A stretch of 64,000 nt of DNA from Amborella trichopoda (lineage: Eukaryota > Streptophyta > Magnoliopsida > Amborellales > Amborellaceae): NCBI RefSeq assembly GCF_000471905.2, contig NW_006495648.1, forward strand, positions 1,081,787 through 1,145,786, given 5' to 3'. Positions 1 to 11,723 of the stretch are shown here, piece by piece. Numbering within the stretch: position 1 is the stretch's first letter; each line of letters starts with the position of its first letter. The translations under genes were made by a program, and so were the position numbers. The notes under the pieces are model-generated. The model saw only the letters and a list, made by a program, of their open reading frames with translations, did no database searches and was not told where the DNA came from.

Positions 1-1366
1 CACTCTAGCAAATGAGCCTCAAATGGACACAAATTACTCACTAATTTTCATGAAAAGCTAACACATGCCTAGTTTGAGAGGATAATGAAATATCACCAAA
101 ACACTAGGGAATGACGTAAAGATGTAACTGTAATGGATGAATTGCAATAGATAAACTATGGGATAAAAATTTAAATAAAAAAAAAATGGTAGAGATAGTT
201 ACCTTAGAATATAGGCACTAGACACCTTAAGACTTAACATAAACCAACCCCATGATCAAGAGGCTTCACCGAAGAGGCTTAATGGAGTAAAGGGGAACGA
301 GCTCAGAGTGGGGCATAGAGATTTCTTTCTATTCTCTTTCTCTTTCTACATTGGTTCAAGTGTGTATGGAATAGAGGTGAAGAGATATTTTTGAGTGAAC
401 AAATTCAAGCCCTTGATATTATTCATCTACAGTACATGAGAGGGTTATGATCCGAGCCATACATCTATGCCTAGCTTTCAAGATCAATGGATATGATTTA
501 GATGCCATTATCACTCCATAAAACATTAAATTAATCATTTTACCAAATTACCTTTGACCGATAAAAAGTTTTTTCATATACCCTTTAATCATTCCATAAT
601 TGTCCATAAAAATTTATGAAAATAATAAGACATCATAAAGATAGAGGCATGCCCTTATGATAATTTGAAATAGATATTCTAACTAGGATAATGTTCCCTG
701 TATGAGTCAATAATCATGTGTCATTTTATAACCTTGACATGGGCTTAGCCAATGAGATAATGCTACACAAAAAGCCACTTTAAAATTTTCTTATTTCATG
801 GATTAGGGTTTAAGTCGAATTATCATGGCTCGTGTCAACCCTAGGCACCGTATTCCATCTCACATGTGTGGTAAAACTTAAACATAATTTTATTAAAAAC
901 TTTATAACTTACATGAACAAAATACCTAATACCAAATACCAAATAAGGACAACCCCCTTAGCCATTGATGTAATGCATAAGTCAGCAAGATTCGGGTCAT
1001 GGGACTACCCCATGGCCACCATATGGACACTTGGGTGTCATTTGGGCTCCCAATTAGTTGTCCTTGTTTGGAGTTAGCCCAAAAATATTTTAAAAACCTC
1101 GTTTTTAAGTCTAAAAAGTTTCAAAAAATTCTCAATACTTCTAAAAAATTACCTAGATGATTTTCCACCATAAATATTCATTTTCTCATCATAATAAAAC
1201 TAGACAATTGATAAATGACATCTATAGGCTAAGGACTAGTTATTGGAGTACTCTAATGGGTTAGTCTGGAATAATGGTCTTCTCTTCTTGGAATGACCCA
1301 ACGACCCTATGCTCCATTGTCTATGGTAGAGACGCATAATCTGGCTTCATCAAAGTTACCCCTGTC
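1..1366. other. Intergenic, no gene seen
   Basis: AT-rich non-coding sequence up to the start of LTR A1. Positions 240-360 hold a CT-rich tract next to a short GTGGGGCATAG stretch that resembles part of the Copia LTR family seen at 48.2-50.2 kb, so it may be an eroded LTR piece. The short reading frame at 832-1077 shows no recognisable domain. No tRNA or rRNA was noticed. Confidence 0.5.
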
Positions 1367-2435
1367 ACAACCCCGCCCCCTGACGCCTACCATGCCGGAG
1401 GGCAACAAAGTGCGGAATTGTGATCCAGAGTAGCGAATGTCACTCAGGTAGGAGTGCGCTCAATGCATTAGAAAAGCGGTAATCAAAGAAAACCACGAAG
1501 GAAAACAAAACTTCCATAACACATACAATCACTAAAAACTGGACAACCAGATCCTCAACTGAAAAACACTGTATATAAATTTTTTCCAAAGTGTTACAAA
1601 AGGTTCCCGGGCATCTAAGGCCCTAATCATTACATAACTTCAAAATTTAAACAAAGTCTGTGGCTAACAGCCATCAGACACATACAATGGAAATCAAACT
1701 TCTGTAAGTAGCACGAACTCCACCCTTCAGCCGCGGTCCCTGGGCCACCTGTCCTTGACTTGCTGCTATCAATCTACAAGGATGGAAGTTGTAGGAATGA
1801 GCTAACCCCAGTAAGTAGATTCAGATGCCATGTGCCACTATTATATCAAGCAATATGTCGAGAATGATTCCTTTGAGGGATGAGCAGTTACAATGCAGAG
1901 AACATATAAAATAGCAATTATCAAATAATCCCATCACAAACATCCTAACAAATCATCATCACTAATAATTCAACATGTATAATAATGAATATAAACAACA
2001 TTAGCAAGCATTAATCAACTCACCCCTTGACTCTCCTGCTCTTGAAGTAGAAGCCCTATTCATCAGGCCAAACAAATCTCATTGCTTAGGACTTCTACCA
2101 TCACTCAGGAGGGAAAACAATGACAAGTAGGTGACCCACTTCGTAATGCCTTCACTCACGCACACACACAATTCCCAGCATGCTTTGGGGCTTTTGATAG
2201 GAACTTGTCTTGCAAGACAATTTTTTTTTTTTTTGCGTCACACAAAATTTGGGGGGGGGAGTGTGCGACCCTCCCATCACACACTCATCCTAACTCCCCT
2301 CCTATTATAGGGAGTTAGAAAAAGTTCCAGCACCAGTTGGCAATGCAATATGCTCAAAGGACACTGGATCACATGTCTCTTTGCTTGTCTCAATATCAAG
2401 CGCACATATCACCTACCACATGGGCCCTATCAAAT

Positions 2436-2612
2436 AGCACTTATCACAAAATGCTTATCTCTTGGCACTTATCAAATAACACTTCTTACAAAACACTTAT
2501 CACATAGTACTTATCACATAGTACTTAACAAACAACACTTATCACATAACAATTATCACTTGGCACTTATCACATGGCACTTAACAAATAACACTTATCA
2601 CATAACACTTAT
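2436..2612. repeat. 14-15 bp minisatellite in LTR A1
   Basis: About a dozen imperfect copies of a unit close to CACTTATCACATAG, spaced 14-15 bp, with variants such as CACTTAACAAATAA. It lies inside LTR A1. Confidence 0.8.
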
Positions 2613-2620
2613 CACTTTTC

Positions 2621-3206
2621 TAGAAATTCCTGCAACCATAACAGTGACGTCCTTATAGAAAGATGAGCATAAATTCCAAACCATAAGGAATTTTGGCATT
2701 GTTCCAAAACCAATTTCAAAGTAGATTCACACATATTTCATTTAAAAGTTATTTGAGTTCATTTGGATAAGATTTGATCAGTCAACAACTCATTACAAAA
2801 CAAACATGTAACAGTCGCTAGAAATTGCTTCAACTACCATAGTGATACACTCATGGAAAAATGAGTACAATTTCCAAATCATAAATAATTTTGACATGGT
2901 TCCGAAAACAATTTCGAAGTAAATTTATACATATTTCATTTAAAAGTTGTTTGAGTTCATTTGGATAATATTTTGTCAGTCAACAACTCATTACAAGACA
3001 TGTAACAGTCCCTGGAAACTCCTGCAACTACTGCAGTGACACACTCATGGAAAAATGAGTATAATTTCCAAATCATAAAGAATTTTGACATGGTTCCAAA
3101 ACAAAGTTCGAATTAAATTCAACATATTTTATTTCAAAGTATTTTGAGTTCATTTGGATAAGATTTGGTCAGTCAACAACTCGTTACAAAACATGTAACA
3201 GTCCCT
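2621..3206. repeat. Tandem ~195 bp repeat in LTR A1 (3 units)
   Basis: Three direct units begin near 2621, 2819 and 3013, with a partial fourth at 3206; periods are 198, 194 and 193 bp. Each starts with a TAGAAATTCCTGCAA-like stretch and ends with CATGTAACAGTC. The units are roughly 80 percent identical by eye. Confidence 0.85.
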
Positions 3207-3634
3207 GGAATTTTCATATTACAATTTTGGCATATCTTAGTAAATGGCCCATAACTCTTTAATCAAAAGAGATAGTGATATGGGGTCTTTTCCATTTTCA
3301 ATTCGACTAAAAAAGGTATTTCTAAACAGAATTTCATACCCAACAGAAGTATTCTCAAAGTTCAAACAGTTGCTCAAAGAAGCATAAGAATTCTGGAAAA
3401 ATGAAGTGCACACATGACTAAATAGATCCACTTCCATTTTTCTACTTAATTTTCATACGAATCATGCATCAAACAGGCATGAAACATGGATATTGACTCC
3501 ACTTACAGTATTGCAAGGACTCCTAGTGTACTCTAAGGGCCAAGCTCCACAGATGGTGTGTGTGTGTCTTCAAGTTCTTAAATCTAAGGGTGGACGTGAG
3601 AGAGAGAGCAAAAGCTTAAGGAGGAGTGAGAAGG

Positions 3635-3649
3635 GCTTAAATAGGCCAA
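3635..3649 (-). promoter_or_regulatory. TATA-like box of LTR A1
   Basis: On the minus strand the sequence reads GGCCTATTTAAGCCC, about 560 bp from the LTR start, followed by pyrimidine-rich DNA. The position suits the U3/R boundary of an LTR promoter. Activity is not known. Confidence 0.5.
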
Positions 3650-3829
3650 AGGGAGGGGGTGGCAATAGAAGAATGACAAGTGGCCTCCTTGGTAGCATGC
3701 AAAGGCCAACTGTCAAAAAGAGAAATATGCAAGTTCCACTTAGCACACAAGGAGCATGCAGATAATCATGGAAGAATTGTGCTCGGCGGTGTCTTCTTCG
3801 TCCAAGTCGCGCATGGTAGCACTCTTCTC

Positions 3830-4080
3830 TTCTTGTGTGCACGACAACACTCTCACTACCGCACACTCATTCTGCTGTACGCTCACACTGTCGCTCACTC
3901 TCTTTACCGTGCGCTCACAGCGCTGTGCGTTCTCACTACCGTGCACGTTTTCATTGCCGCATGCTCACACTGTCGTGCACTATCTCACTGCCGAACGCGT
4001 TCTCACTGCCACGCGCTCTCCCATTGTCGCTCGTGTTCTTACTGTCGCGTGCTCACACTGCCATGCGCTCTCTCTTTTCT
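3830..4080. repeat. CTCACACTGCCG-type minisatellite in the U3 of LTR A1
   Basis: Imperfect tandem units of about 18-32 bp built from CTCACTGCC, GTGCGCT and CTCACACTGTCG. The same U3 position holds a different minisatellite in LTR A2 and LTR A3. Confidence 0.7.
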
Positions 4081-4249
4081 TCTATCTCTTATTGCCATGC
4101 GAGGCGGTAAAACTTACACGCACAACGACATTTCCCTTGTATGCACGACAACATCTCATGCATGCACGACGCCTTCTCAAGCCGAACAAATCTCGATCCT
4201 TACATTATCCCCCCCTTAAAAGGACTTTATCCTCAAAATCATATTTCTG

Positions 4250-4805
4250 CTAATCGAATAAATGGGGGTAGTTATTCCTAATTTCATCTTCCTGTTCCCA
4301 GGTCGATTCTTCCTGCGAATAGTATTTCCACAAAACACAGACCAGAGGAATTTCTTTGTTGTGCAACATCTGCATTCTTCGATTCAGTATCTCAATAGGT
4401 TGCTCGATGTTGGTCAAGTCTTCTCTGATCGAAATTGGTTCATATCTCAGAACATGGGATGGCTCAGGCTGGTACTTCCTTAACAGAGATACATGAAAAA
4501 CATTATGGATATTCGCCAACTCGAGTGGCTGGGCAAGTCGATATAGCATGTCTCCAACTTTTTGTAGAATCTCAAAGGGCCCAATATAACGTGGACTCAA
4601 CTTTCCTTTCTACACCGAACCTCATAACACCCTTAGTTGGCGACACCTTCAGGAATACCCGATCACCCACCTCAAACTTGAGGTCCCTTCTTCGGTTATC
4701 GGCATTACTCTTCTGCCGACTTTGAGCTGTTCTGGCTTTAAAAGCCTTATTTTACCAACCTCATCCCAACAGAAAGGTGACCTACACTTCCTCCCACACA
4801 GGGTT
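4250..4805 (-). pseudogene. Ty3 chromovirus pol fragment (integrase C-terminus and chromodomain-like tail)
   Basis: An open stretch at 4250-4600 encodes 116 residues starting MSPRYIGPFEI, then NIHNVFHVSLLRKY, the signature of the integrase C-terminal region, and ends with a chromodomain-like tail (PIEILNRR, VLWKYYSQEESTWE, YPHLFD). This tail is typical of the plant Tekay/Del chromovirus lineage. Upstream on the minus strand (4600-4805) the reading shifts frame but still shows LKFEVGDRVFLKVSP and GRKCRSPFCWDEVGK, so the polyprotein continued upstream. It is broken by a frameshift near 4600 and cut off near 4805 by LTR B1. The stop at 4250 is followed by the PPT and LTR A1, so this is the true 3' end of the element. 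It is not a functional gene. Confidence 0.85.
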
Positions 4806-4807
4806 GT

Positions 4808-6289
4808 TGTACATCATTTTTTATGTACTTCCATGAGCCCGTGCGAATAAGGAGAGAGCCGGTGATGGTTTGGTCTCGCGGGTTCACGAAACACGCTCAG
4901 ACATGATTGTGCTGAGAAATAAAGCCTCTAGCCTAGTGACATGGGTGCGGTGCCCTTGCACCAAAGAAGGACCCACCACTGTAGCCCTATGAGAGAGGTT
5001 GCAGCACGGCACCAGACCATCGGCATTATACTCAGAATATTAAAAAACCCCTGAGGACCAAATTTGGGCTCAATCGAACCCCTTTAAAAGCGTCTATGCT
5101 CATGCGGTCTTGCAACTCATGGGTTTTACCTTAGTGCAATGCGGCTTCACCAAACCAGTCCCGGAATGGGGCTATGTCAAGGTTTTCCGGTAGCAACTTC
5201 TCCAACCCACGCTGAAATCAGACCGAGCTCAAATGTTCACATGTTCTATATCACACCAGCCTCGTCATTTTGACCTAAGGCACTCACTATGGCGTGATCG
5301 GGAACCCCTATTGCTCTAAAAAGGAAAGCAGTCGGAGAAACTAGGACAAAGAAAAGAGGTCCAGCAGGCTCCAAATTCAGTGAAGCATAGCTCAAAATCC
5401 AGGCCATGGACTGGAGAGAGGAAGATTTCAAAAGAATCACCTCTCACATAGCTACATTCTGGTATGACTCGTTGCATTCATTCCTTTGTTCGATGAAGGC
5501 GAGTCCTCAGGTCACCAAAGAAGCAAATCCAGTCGGTCACCGGAATCCCTTTCTCTGCTAACCTTCCAAAATAATTGAAGACTCAAATTTGCACCAAATC
5601 GATGCCAACTTGGTGCAAAATAACTGCAACAAACTCGTCTCTGAATTGTAAGTAGAGCCAGGAGCTAAAGCGACGCAGCTAGGAGATGCGTCGGCAAACA
5701 AAGTCCACAAAATTTGCCGGACTTTCACCCTGGGGAAGAAGGCCACCACAACACGTTTGAAGGGCATCAAAATGCTCACATTCGAAAGAAGAATGAAGAT
5801 ATGTTGTTGAAAACGCTGAACAATTCCCGCATGTTGCAGAACCAGCTTCCAAGGTCTTCCCATGGTAGAGCAACCTGCATGCAGGAACGGTCTCATCATT
5901 TGAGCAAACAATCATAGAGGAATTTTGGTTATTTGCATCTAATTTTCGATTTGTTTTCAATTATTTTCATTGTAATTAAGCTTGATTAATTAAGCTTGAC
6001 TTTTGAGCATTCACCCCTATTTGGTGAATCCTCTATATAAGCAAGCTTAACTCATTCGTAAAAGGGTCCATCCAAAAGGTTCCCTTTTTGGAAACTCTAA
6101 TACCCCAAAAGCTGGGAAGAATCGAGGTTAGTTCATTCTTGCTTTGTCTTATTCTGTGAGCCCCTAGCCCATTCGGGAGAGAAGAGATGAAGAGAGAGAA
6201 AACTTTGAGAGGGAGGGTATCCCTGAGTGTGAGGTCCTGCGGACACCCCGGTCGCACGGATCATCCCATTTCCCCTGAGTCGGGTCATT

Positions 6290-6328
<39 letters not shown>

Positions 6329-6787
6329 TCCCACTTCTGAGTGCGTGACCCCATTTGTGCGGAAGCCCCCGTTTATCCACGAGCCCGTGGACATGTCCTA
6401 ACTTGCGGGACTCTTCCCTTGACTTATATCCATGCCCCCTTTTAGTTGTCAGCAAACCCTTCGAAGAAGGGCATCTAGGGAGGAGAGACATCAAGATCCC
6501 ATCCCTATAGCATTGAGGGAGTGAAAAGAGAGAGATAGATTGAGAACTTGAGGAGGGCTCCCTTTTAAACCGTGCTGACAAGCAGCCGGAGGGCTTCGTA
6601 ATTGTTTTAAGAGGGCCATCTGCTCGGACGCGTCCCTAAACCTCTAGTCATAAAAATCTCTCATAGTTGGCTCCCTATCCGCAAGTAAGAGGCCCCGAGT
6701 GGCCACCGCGCGTCGTAGCTCCGCAGTTGTTCGGGAGAGGGTTTCCTCACCCCCCCACGGAGGGAAACCAGGACCCCACCGACATCA
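4808..6787 (+). repeat. LTR B1, 5' LTR of a Tat/Ogre-like Ty3 element
   Basis: An LTR of about 2 kb. The start is set near 4808 by the break in the A1 polyprotein; the end is set by the PBS at 6790. It shares blocks in the same order with LTR B2 (15785-18040) and LTR B3 (12540-15480): AATAAGGAGAGAG near the start, a CCAGACCA/CGCCATTG block, and a TATA box. A (TC)n tract lies in the R/U5 part at 6293-6326. Confidence 0.7.
6031..6041 (+). promoter_or_regulatory. TATA box of LTR B1
   Basis: CTCTATATAAG follows the block CACCCCTATTTGGTG, which is also present before the TATA box in LTR B2 (CTCTATATAAATA at 17008). Conservation between the two copies supports an LTR promoter. Confidence 0.65.
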
Positions 6788-6789
6788 AC

Positions 6790-6807
6790 TGACGACTCCA
6801 TTGGGGA
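6790..6807 (+). other. Primer-binding site of the B1 element
   Basis: TGACGACTCCATTGGGGA differs by two bases from the TGGCGACTCCGCTGGGGA-type PBS common in plant Tat/Ogre-like Ty3 elements. It lies 2 bp after the presumed LTR end (GACATCA). Confidence 0.65.
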
Positions 6808-8090
6808 TGCATCACCCTATCATTGGCTCGAGCCATCTCCAGGTACCAATCTCTCTGTCCCCTCTTTCTACTCTTGCTATGGGATCCACTTATCTCTCTT
6901 TCCTCCGGGTTGGGGAGTTCAACATCCCCATTCCCACGACTGCTCATGGAGAGGCTCGACTATTTGGTCCTCCCTCACCTGTGTGTCCTCTTTGCAGCTA
7001 TGCTGACCCAGCTAGCCCCACCTCGACTGGGAAAGTTCGCGGCACGGGCCCTCAAGCACCTTGCCCCACCTCTTCTGGTGTTAAGAGGGAGCCCCTTAGT
7101 TCCCGTTGCAAGGGCGACTTGGCCACTCCCCCTCACCCGGCTGGCCTCGAAGGGACCACCGTTGCCGTGGGTAGCCAGAAAGTTAGCCCGCCTGCTTCAC
7201 AATGGGGCGTCGTCAACACTGGTGCCCTTATGCACATACTACCTAGCAAGCTCCATGCCGGCTTGCGCAGTTACTTCACCGCACACACCCATGTCCATAA
7301 GCTCTCTGGCGGCCTTACCGCCATAATAGTGAATCGGGGCAGGCGATGAACTACCTCGGTCCCTCAAACAGTCTCCGGTCACTGTTGGCCCAGACACGGT
7401 GCTGGTGGCACGAAAGCGACCCATGCCATGCATGACAATTCCACGACTCGGGGCAGTCTGAAGGCTGGCCCCCGACCGCCATGCGACTTTCAAGACAATC
7501 AAAGGTCCTCAAAGCAAACTCACGTGCATGCGGGAGGCCCAACGGCCTCACCAGCTAAATAGGCGAGTGTCTCCCCATCAACACCTCGTCCTTGCCACCC
7601 TAAAGTGAGGAACGGGTGACCCACTCCCGACTGCTCTTTCGTCGAAGATTATCAGAAGCCGCCATAAGAAAACCAGGTGATCACGACCAAGTAGCAGAAT
7701 CCGAGCCTGTTCCGTCAGGTAAGAACACGAAGGAAAAGTGAGATGAAGAGGTGGCCCCCTCTGAAAGCCTCACGCACCCTGTTATCAAGGTCTGCTTTGA
7801 GGGCACATGAGCAGCTTGGCCAAACAGACCTCAGGGTGACCCCTCGTTGAGGGTGGCAGTCACGCCCAGATGGGACCTTTACAGTCCCGAAGGCCATCGT
7901 ATTATGAAAAAGATTAAGTATGAGACGACCAGCAACCAAGGTCTAAACAACGACAAGGAAATGTTGGCCCCATTTGCCATGATCGAGGCCACATCGACTT
8001 GATATCGCAAGAAGGAAGACCATGGTTAGGTGGGGGCATTTGAGCCCCCCACAGTTGTCGTCCTCTTTTTAGCAAATACTGCATAAAACA
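6808..8090 (+). pseudogene. Degenerate internal region of the B1 element
   Basis: This is the untranslated leader and eroded gag/protease region between the PBS and the readable pol fragment. It is GC-richer than its surroundings. Long overlapping frames (for example 6699-7349) exist on both strands but show no recognisable domain, so I treat them as composition effects. No intact gag motif was found. Confidence 0.5.
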
Positions 8091-8452
8091 GTGTCACAAG
8101 AATCTACTTTGTCCCCCCGGCAGCCCGCCCCTGACATCGGGATGCGGGAAGAGACTCGGGAGGGCCCCCTGGTAGAACTGACGTCTGAGGTTTCAAAAAC
8201 TCACTCCCACCCTGAGGATGAGTTGTCAATAGTCGACGAGGAAATAGAAGAGGTGCCGGAGATTCTAGAAGACGGCGGACAGGCCCCGGTGGATGATTTG
8301 AAGGAAATAAACCTAGGTAGTGAAACCAATCCGAGACCCACTTTCATCTCTGCGGCTATGACGTCCCAGGAAAACAGAGAATACGTTGAATTCTTGAAGG
8401 CCAATCAGGACGTGTTTGCTTGGCATTACGAGGAGATGCCAGGCCTTAGGTG
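8091..8452 (+). pseudogene. Tat/Ogre-like pol fragment upstream of reverse transcriptase
   Basis: The frame encodes about 120 residues and includes the hallmark series DLKEINLGSE, PRPTFISAAMT, YVEFLKANQDVFAWHYEEMPGL. In plant Tat/Ogre-like polyproteins this stretch lies between protease and reverse transcriptase. Homology stops abruptly after MPGL near 8452, where AT-rich DNA takes over, so reverse transcriptase, RNase H and integrase are missing. The reading frame before the hallmark is acidic and Glu-rich, as in relatives. It is a 3'-truncated retroelement remnant. Confidence 0.85.
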
Positions 8453-9083
8453 GTTCAAAATATATATCACTATCTTAATTTTAATCTTTTTTTTTTAAGA
8501 AATTTGATTATGATTAAAGTTTGGGCATGTGTACTAAAAAAATAGGGCGTACAAATAAAAATATAAAAGAAATATTTCGAAAATATAAAATGACAAAAAT
8601 ATTCTTGAAAAATGATGGGAGTAATTTGGTCATTTTAAAATTTTGAAAGTATTTGTTTTATATTTTTATATGGTGCGCAATTGTGTCAAGTATATACATC
8701 CAAAATTGTATCTTTATATGATTTATAGAAATAATATTAAAATTCAGATAGTGATGTATATTTTGAACTACCCGATGAAAACTCTAGCGGTTAAGATTTC
8801 ACCTATATTATTATTCATTATGGCTGGTTGAATGTTAATTTCTCAGAAGTTTAAAGAAGTTTTGAGTTTCTATGTTTAATAACTTGCAGGAACGTTACAG
8901 AAGTTTGGGTACCTGTGTTTGATAACAAATATATATTAACAATATAAATATAACTATATAATATAAATAACATAACATAATATATAATATAATGTATTAT
9001 ACATATATTATTAATTTATAGTTGTATTATATATAACATAATATAATGTAATACATTATAACATAACATACAATATTATATAA
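8453..9083. other. AT-rich intergenic sequence
   Basis: No coding or structured element was recognised. From about 8930 the sequence becomes dominated by TATAT/ATAAT simple-sequence DNA that continues on both sides of MITE-1, to about 9470. Confidence 0.5.
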
Positions 9084-9317
9084 TATAGGGAAATATAGAA
9101 TGAGATCACCTTTTGGTACAAGGTGGTCACATTAATCTTGACCATTGGATGTGAAATTGGGTAGCTGCAATTATTCTATTGACTAAGCACAAACTTCAAA
9201 AGAAATTTTCTTGAACTTTGTGACATATCCAAGCTATCAAATTTCACATCGGATGGTTGTAGTAATTGTGACTACCTTGTATCAAAGGTAAATGGTCTCA
9301 TTATATACAATCCCATA
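9084..9317 (+). mobile_element. MITE-1, foldback element with ~55 bp inverted ends
   Basis: The left arm (TGAGATCACC, then TACAAGGTGGTCACA, then GATGTGAAATT) is the reverse complement of the right arm (AATTTCACATC, TGTGACTACCTTGTA, GGTCTCA) with a few mismatches. The outer bases TAGGGA/TCCCATA and the AT-rich target suggest a TA target site. The interior contains no ORF. A second copy lies at 22815-23045 in the opposite orientation. The superfamily is uncertain (Tc1/mariner-like or another TA-inserting type). Confidence 0.8.
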
Positions 9318-9479
9318 AATATATATTATAAAATATAATATTATATAATATATGATATTTATATATTATATAAGTTATATCTAATACAAATATGTATTAA
9401 TAATATAAATATAAATATATAATATGATATATGTTATTTATATATTATATATATAATGTAATAAATGAAAATTTAGTAG

Positions 9480-10200
9480 TGGAATGATGAGGTTTAGAAG
9501 GCCATTAGGGAAAAACGATCATGTTATAAAACTTGGTTGTGTAATTGAAACGATCAAAACATAGAAGAATATAAAATGCTAAGAAAAATGCTAAACAAAT
9601 AGTAAGTAAAGCTATGCTTAAGGGATATGATAATCTATACAATAAATTAGGAACAAGAGAAGGCGAAAAAGATATCTTCAAATTAGCAAGAGTAAGATAG
9701 AAAAAATGTAAGGATCTAAACCATATTAAATGCATTAACAGTGAGGATCAAAGGGTCTTGGTGAAGGATGACGAGGTCAACGAAAGGTGGAGAGTTTATT
9801 TTTAAAAATTATTAAATGATAAACACAATCGAAACATAGTGGTAGAATGGATTGTTGGTACAAGTGATGACAAAGGTCATAGATACATTTGTAGGATTAA
9901 GATGTCGGAAGTGAAAGAAAATTTGAAAAGAATGAAAAGATAGGAAGGGCTTTAGGACCATATTGTATCCTAATAGAGGTTTGGAAGTGCATGGGAGAAA
10001 TTAGCATTAACTGACTGACGAAGCTGTTCACCAAATTGTTGAGAACAAATAAAATGCCAAACAAATTGAGGAAAAGTATTGCGGTACCTATTTACAAGAA
10101 CAAAATAGATATACAGAATTGTGCAAACTATCAAGGGATCAAGCTTATGAGAAAGCCCTTAGAAACTATGATTTTCTAGGAGAGAGAATCGTCTTGTAGA
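9480..10200 (+). pseudogene. RTE-type non-LTR retrotransposon remnant
   Basis: Reading through stops and frameshifts on the plus strand recovers the linker and early reverse transcriptase of plant RTE-like LINEs: WNDEV with KAIREKRSCYKTW near 9480-9530, then KCINSEDQRVLVKDDEV-like residues around 9730, then RIKMSEVKENLKRMKR near 9900. Further on are LTKLFTKLLRTNKMPNK and AVPIYKNKIDIQNCANYQ at 10015-10130, the RTE reverse transcriptase start. The catalytic part is absent after about 10150. It is dead and 3'-truncated. The short reverse-strand frame at 9505-9735 is only a shadow. Confidence 0.8.
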
Positions 10201-10394
10201 AACTAAAGTGGTAGAAGAGAGAGAAAGATATTTTGAAGAAGCCACATGTGAAATAAAGACCCTTTGAGAAAGTGGGGGGACCCTAATTAGAACATCAAAT
10301 GAGCTTCTAAGAAAAGATCACCAAAAATATTATAGGAAACTTGTAGACAAAAGAAAATATTACCGAATAGAGAAGAACATGAAACTTAGACCCA

Positions 10395-10406
10395 GCTCTG
10401 ATAGCA
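10395..10406 (-). other. Primer-binding site of Copia copy C1
   Basis: On the minus strand TGCTATCAGAGC differs by one base from TGGTATCAGAGC, the initiator methionine tRNA primer site used by most plant LTR elements. It abuts LTR C1. Confidence 0.7.
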
Positions 10407-10407
10407 A

Positions 10408-11723
10408 TGTTGGGAAAAGAAGATGAAGAACTCACAAAGAAATCCATACTTTGATAACAATGTTGTTGTTCTATATATCACACAAATAAATCTTTATAAA
10501 ACATAGTTTTATAAAGAGATAATAGGAGGTCGTTTTCCAACATTCGGCTTTCTTTTTTGAAATATCTTAGAAGTAGCCCTCATAATCAAGGAGATAGGAG
10601 AGTTATCCACTAATTATTAAAAAAATATTTTTTCTCTTTAAAATCCCGTTAATAAATAAATAATGTATAAAATATAATATTTTAAAAAATTATTGATCAA
10701 AGATAAATATATGGCATGTGTGAGGCTGATGGCCACACATGCACCAACATACCAACACCATTAATAATACTCATAGGGGTTTAGTGAGATTTTCCTTGAA
10801 CTCAAAAGTCTAACTGAGCAAAATTTACCCAGGAATCGTGCACAATCTTCTCCCATTTTTTTGGTTGTTATGGAGAATGTGAGACTACATCGTCCCAGAA
10901 ATGGTTGTTTTATAGAATGTCTAAATCTTGGTACCACTTTCTTTTAATCCTTGTAGCACTTGGACAAGTCTCCTTTCCCCAGAAAGCTAAATAGAGTTTT
11001 TCACTTTCTCAAAGCTATTTAACAATGAACATAATTAAATACTTTGATGGGAAAATGATCCATATGATCTAGGAATAAATATGCATTAGGGTACTCCACC
11101 TTCAACTATAGACCACAGACTACACATACTTTCTCAAACCGACCTAGTGTTGCCCATGACCCAGAGTCCATGCAGGGGACCATTAGGGGGTCAACAAAGT
11201 CTAGCCAATAAGCAAGATATCGTAGTCCCAGTCTATGGATTTTAGGTTCTCCCCTAAAGATGAACCAAGGTCACCGAGAGTTTGATGCAATCCAGTGCTC
11301 GATCATGCATAGGGGTTATCTCTCGCACATGTACACGCTTCACCCTAAAAGGTAGTTTACTTTCCCAAAAACAACTATCAATGTGCATGTCATGTGAAGG
11401 TACACGGATGAGGTTTTGGCCCGTCTCTAAAGGCCTCCATTACACATAAGGGTCACACAGTACTTTAGCTCACTCATCCGAGTATATTCCGACCTCATCA
11501 AGGGATGACCCATCATAACCATTATCGATTTGTTTTTTTATGCCCATGTAGCTTGGGTTTTTCCCAGCCTGACTGACGTAGCACGTTAAGCACAGTCTGA
11601 TATCAGCAAACATCATTTCGTTTTCTTAGTATGGTCTCACTCCCACTGAATTCATGTTTCACTATATCAATAAGTTCATGTACAAGCACTTATAAGGCCT
11701 TTAATGGCCACACACACCCAACA
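10408..11723 (-). repeat. Copia-type LTR C1
   Basis: A 1316-bp LTR with inverted ends TGTTGGG and CCCAACA. On the minus strand it starts TGTTGGGTGTGTG after a PPT (AAGTGGGAGA at 11724-11733) and ends at 10408 next to the PBS. The interior matches LTR C4 (48240-50175) in reverse complement, for example the ACTCCCACTGA and AAGGCCTTTAATG blocks and the GACCACAGACTA block. Because PPT and PBS flank the same LTR, internal DNA must once have existed on both sides. Confidence 0.75.

Larger units (their letters stand above)
1367..4204 (-). repeat. LTR A1, 3' LTR of a Tekay/Del-like Ty3 element
   Basis: A long LTR of about 2.84 kb in reverse orientation. On the minus strand it begins TGTAAGGATCGAG directly after a purine-rich tract (AAGGGGGGATAA) that follows the polyprotein stop, as expected for PPT plus 3' LTR, and it ends GGGGTTGTGACA. 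The first 150 bases at the low-coordinate end match the start of LTR A2 at 56514, including the CACCCAGGTGGGAGTG-like CACTCAGGT stretch, so the two are one family. It contains a TATA-like box, a CA/GC-rich minisatellite and two further tandem arrays, listed separately. Confidence 0.75.

Noticed and set aside
3570..4253. Five overlapping frames of 68-179 residues on both strands
   Set aside because: They coincide with a GC/CT-rich minisatellite in LTR A1; residues are repetitive (SHCRA, HTVV) and no domain is present.
6293..6326. (TC)n as a possible CRISPR-like or regulatory array
   Set aside because: Plain microsatellite. CRISPR arrays are not expected in plant nuclear DNA and no spacer-repeat structure was found anywhere.
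6699..7349. 216-residue plus-strand frame and a 167-residue partner
   Set aside because: They lie in the leader and gag zone of the B1 retroelement, overlap each other in different frames and show no gag or other motif.
9241..9260. TTTCACATCGG as another snRNA USE
   Set aside because: It lacks the CCCACATCG core and belongs to the MITE-1 arm.
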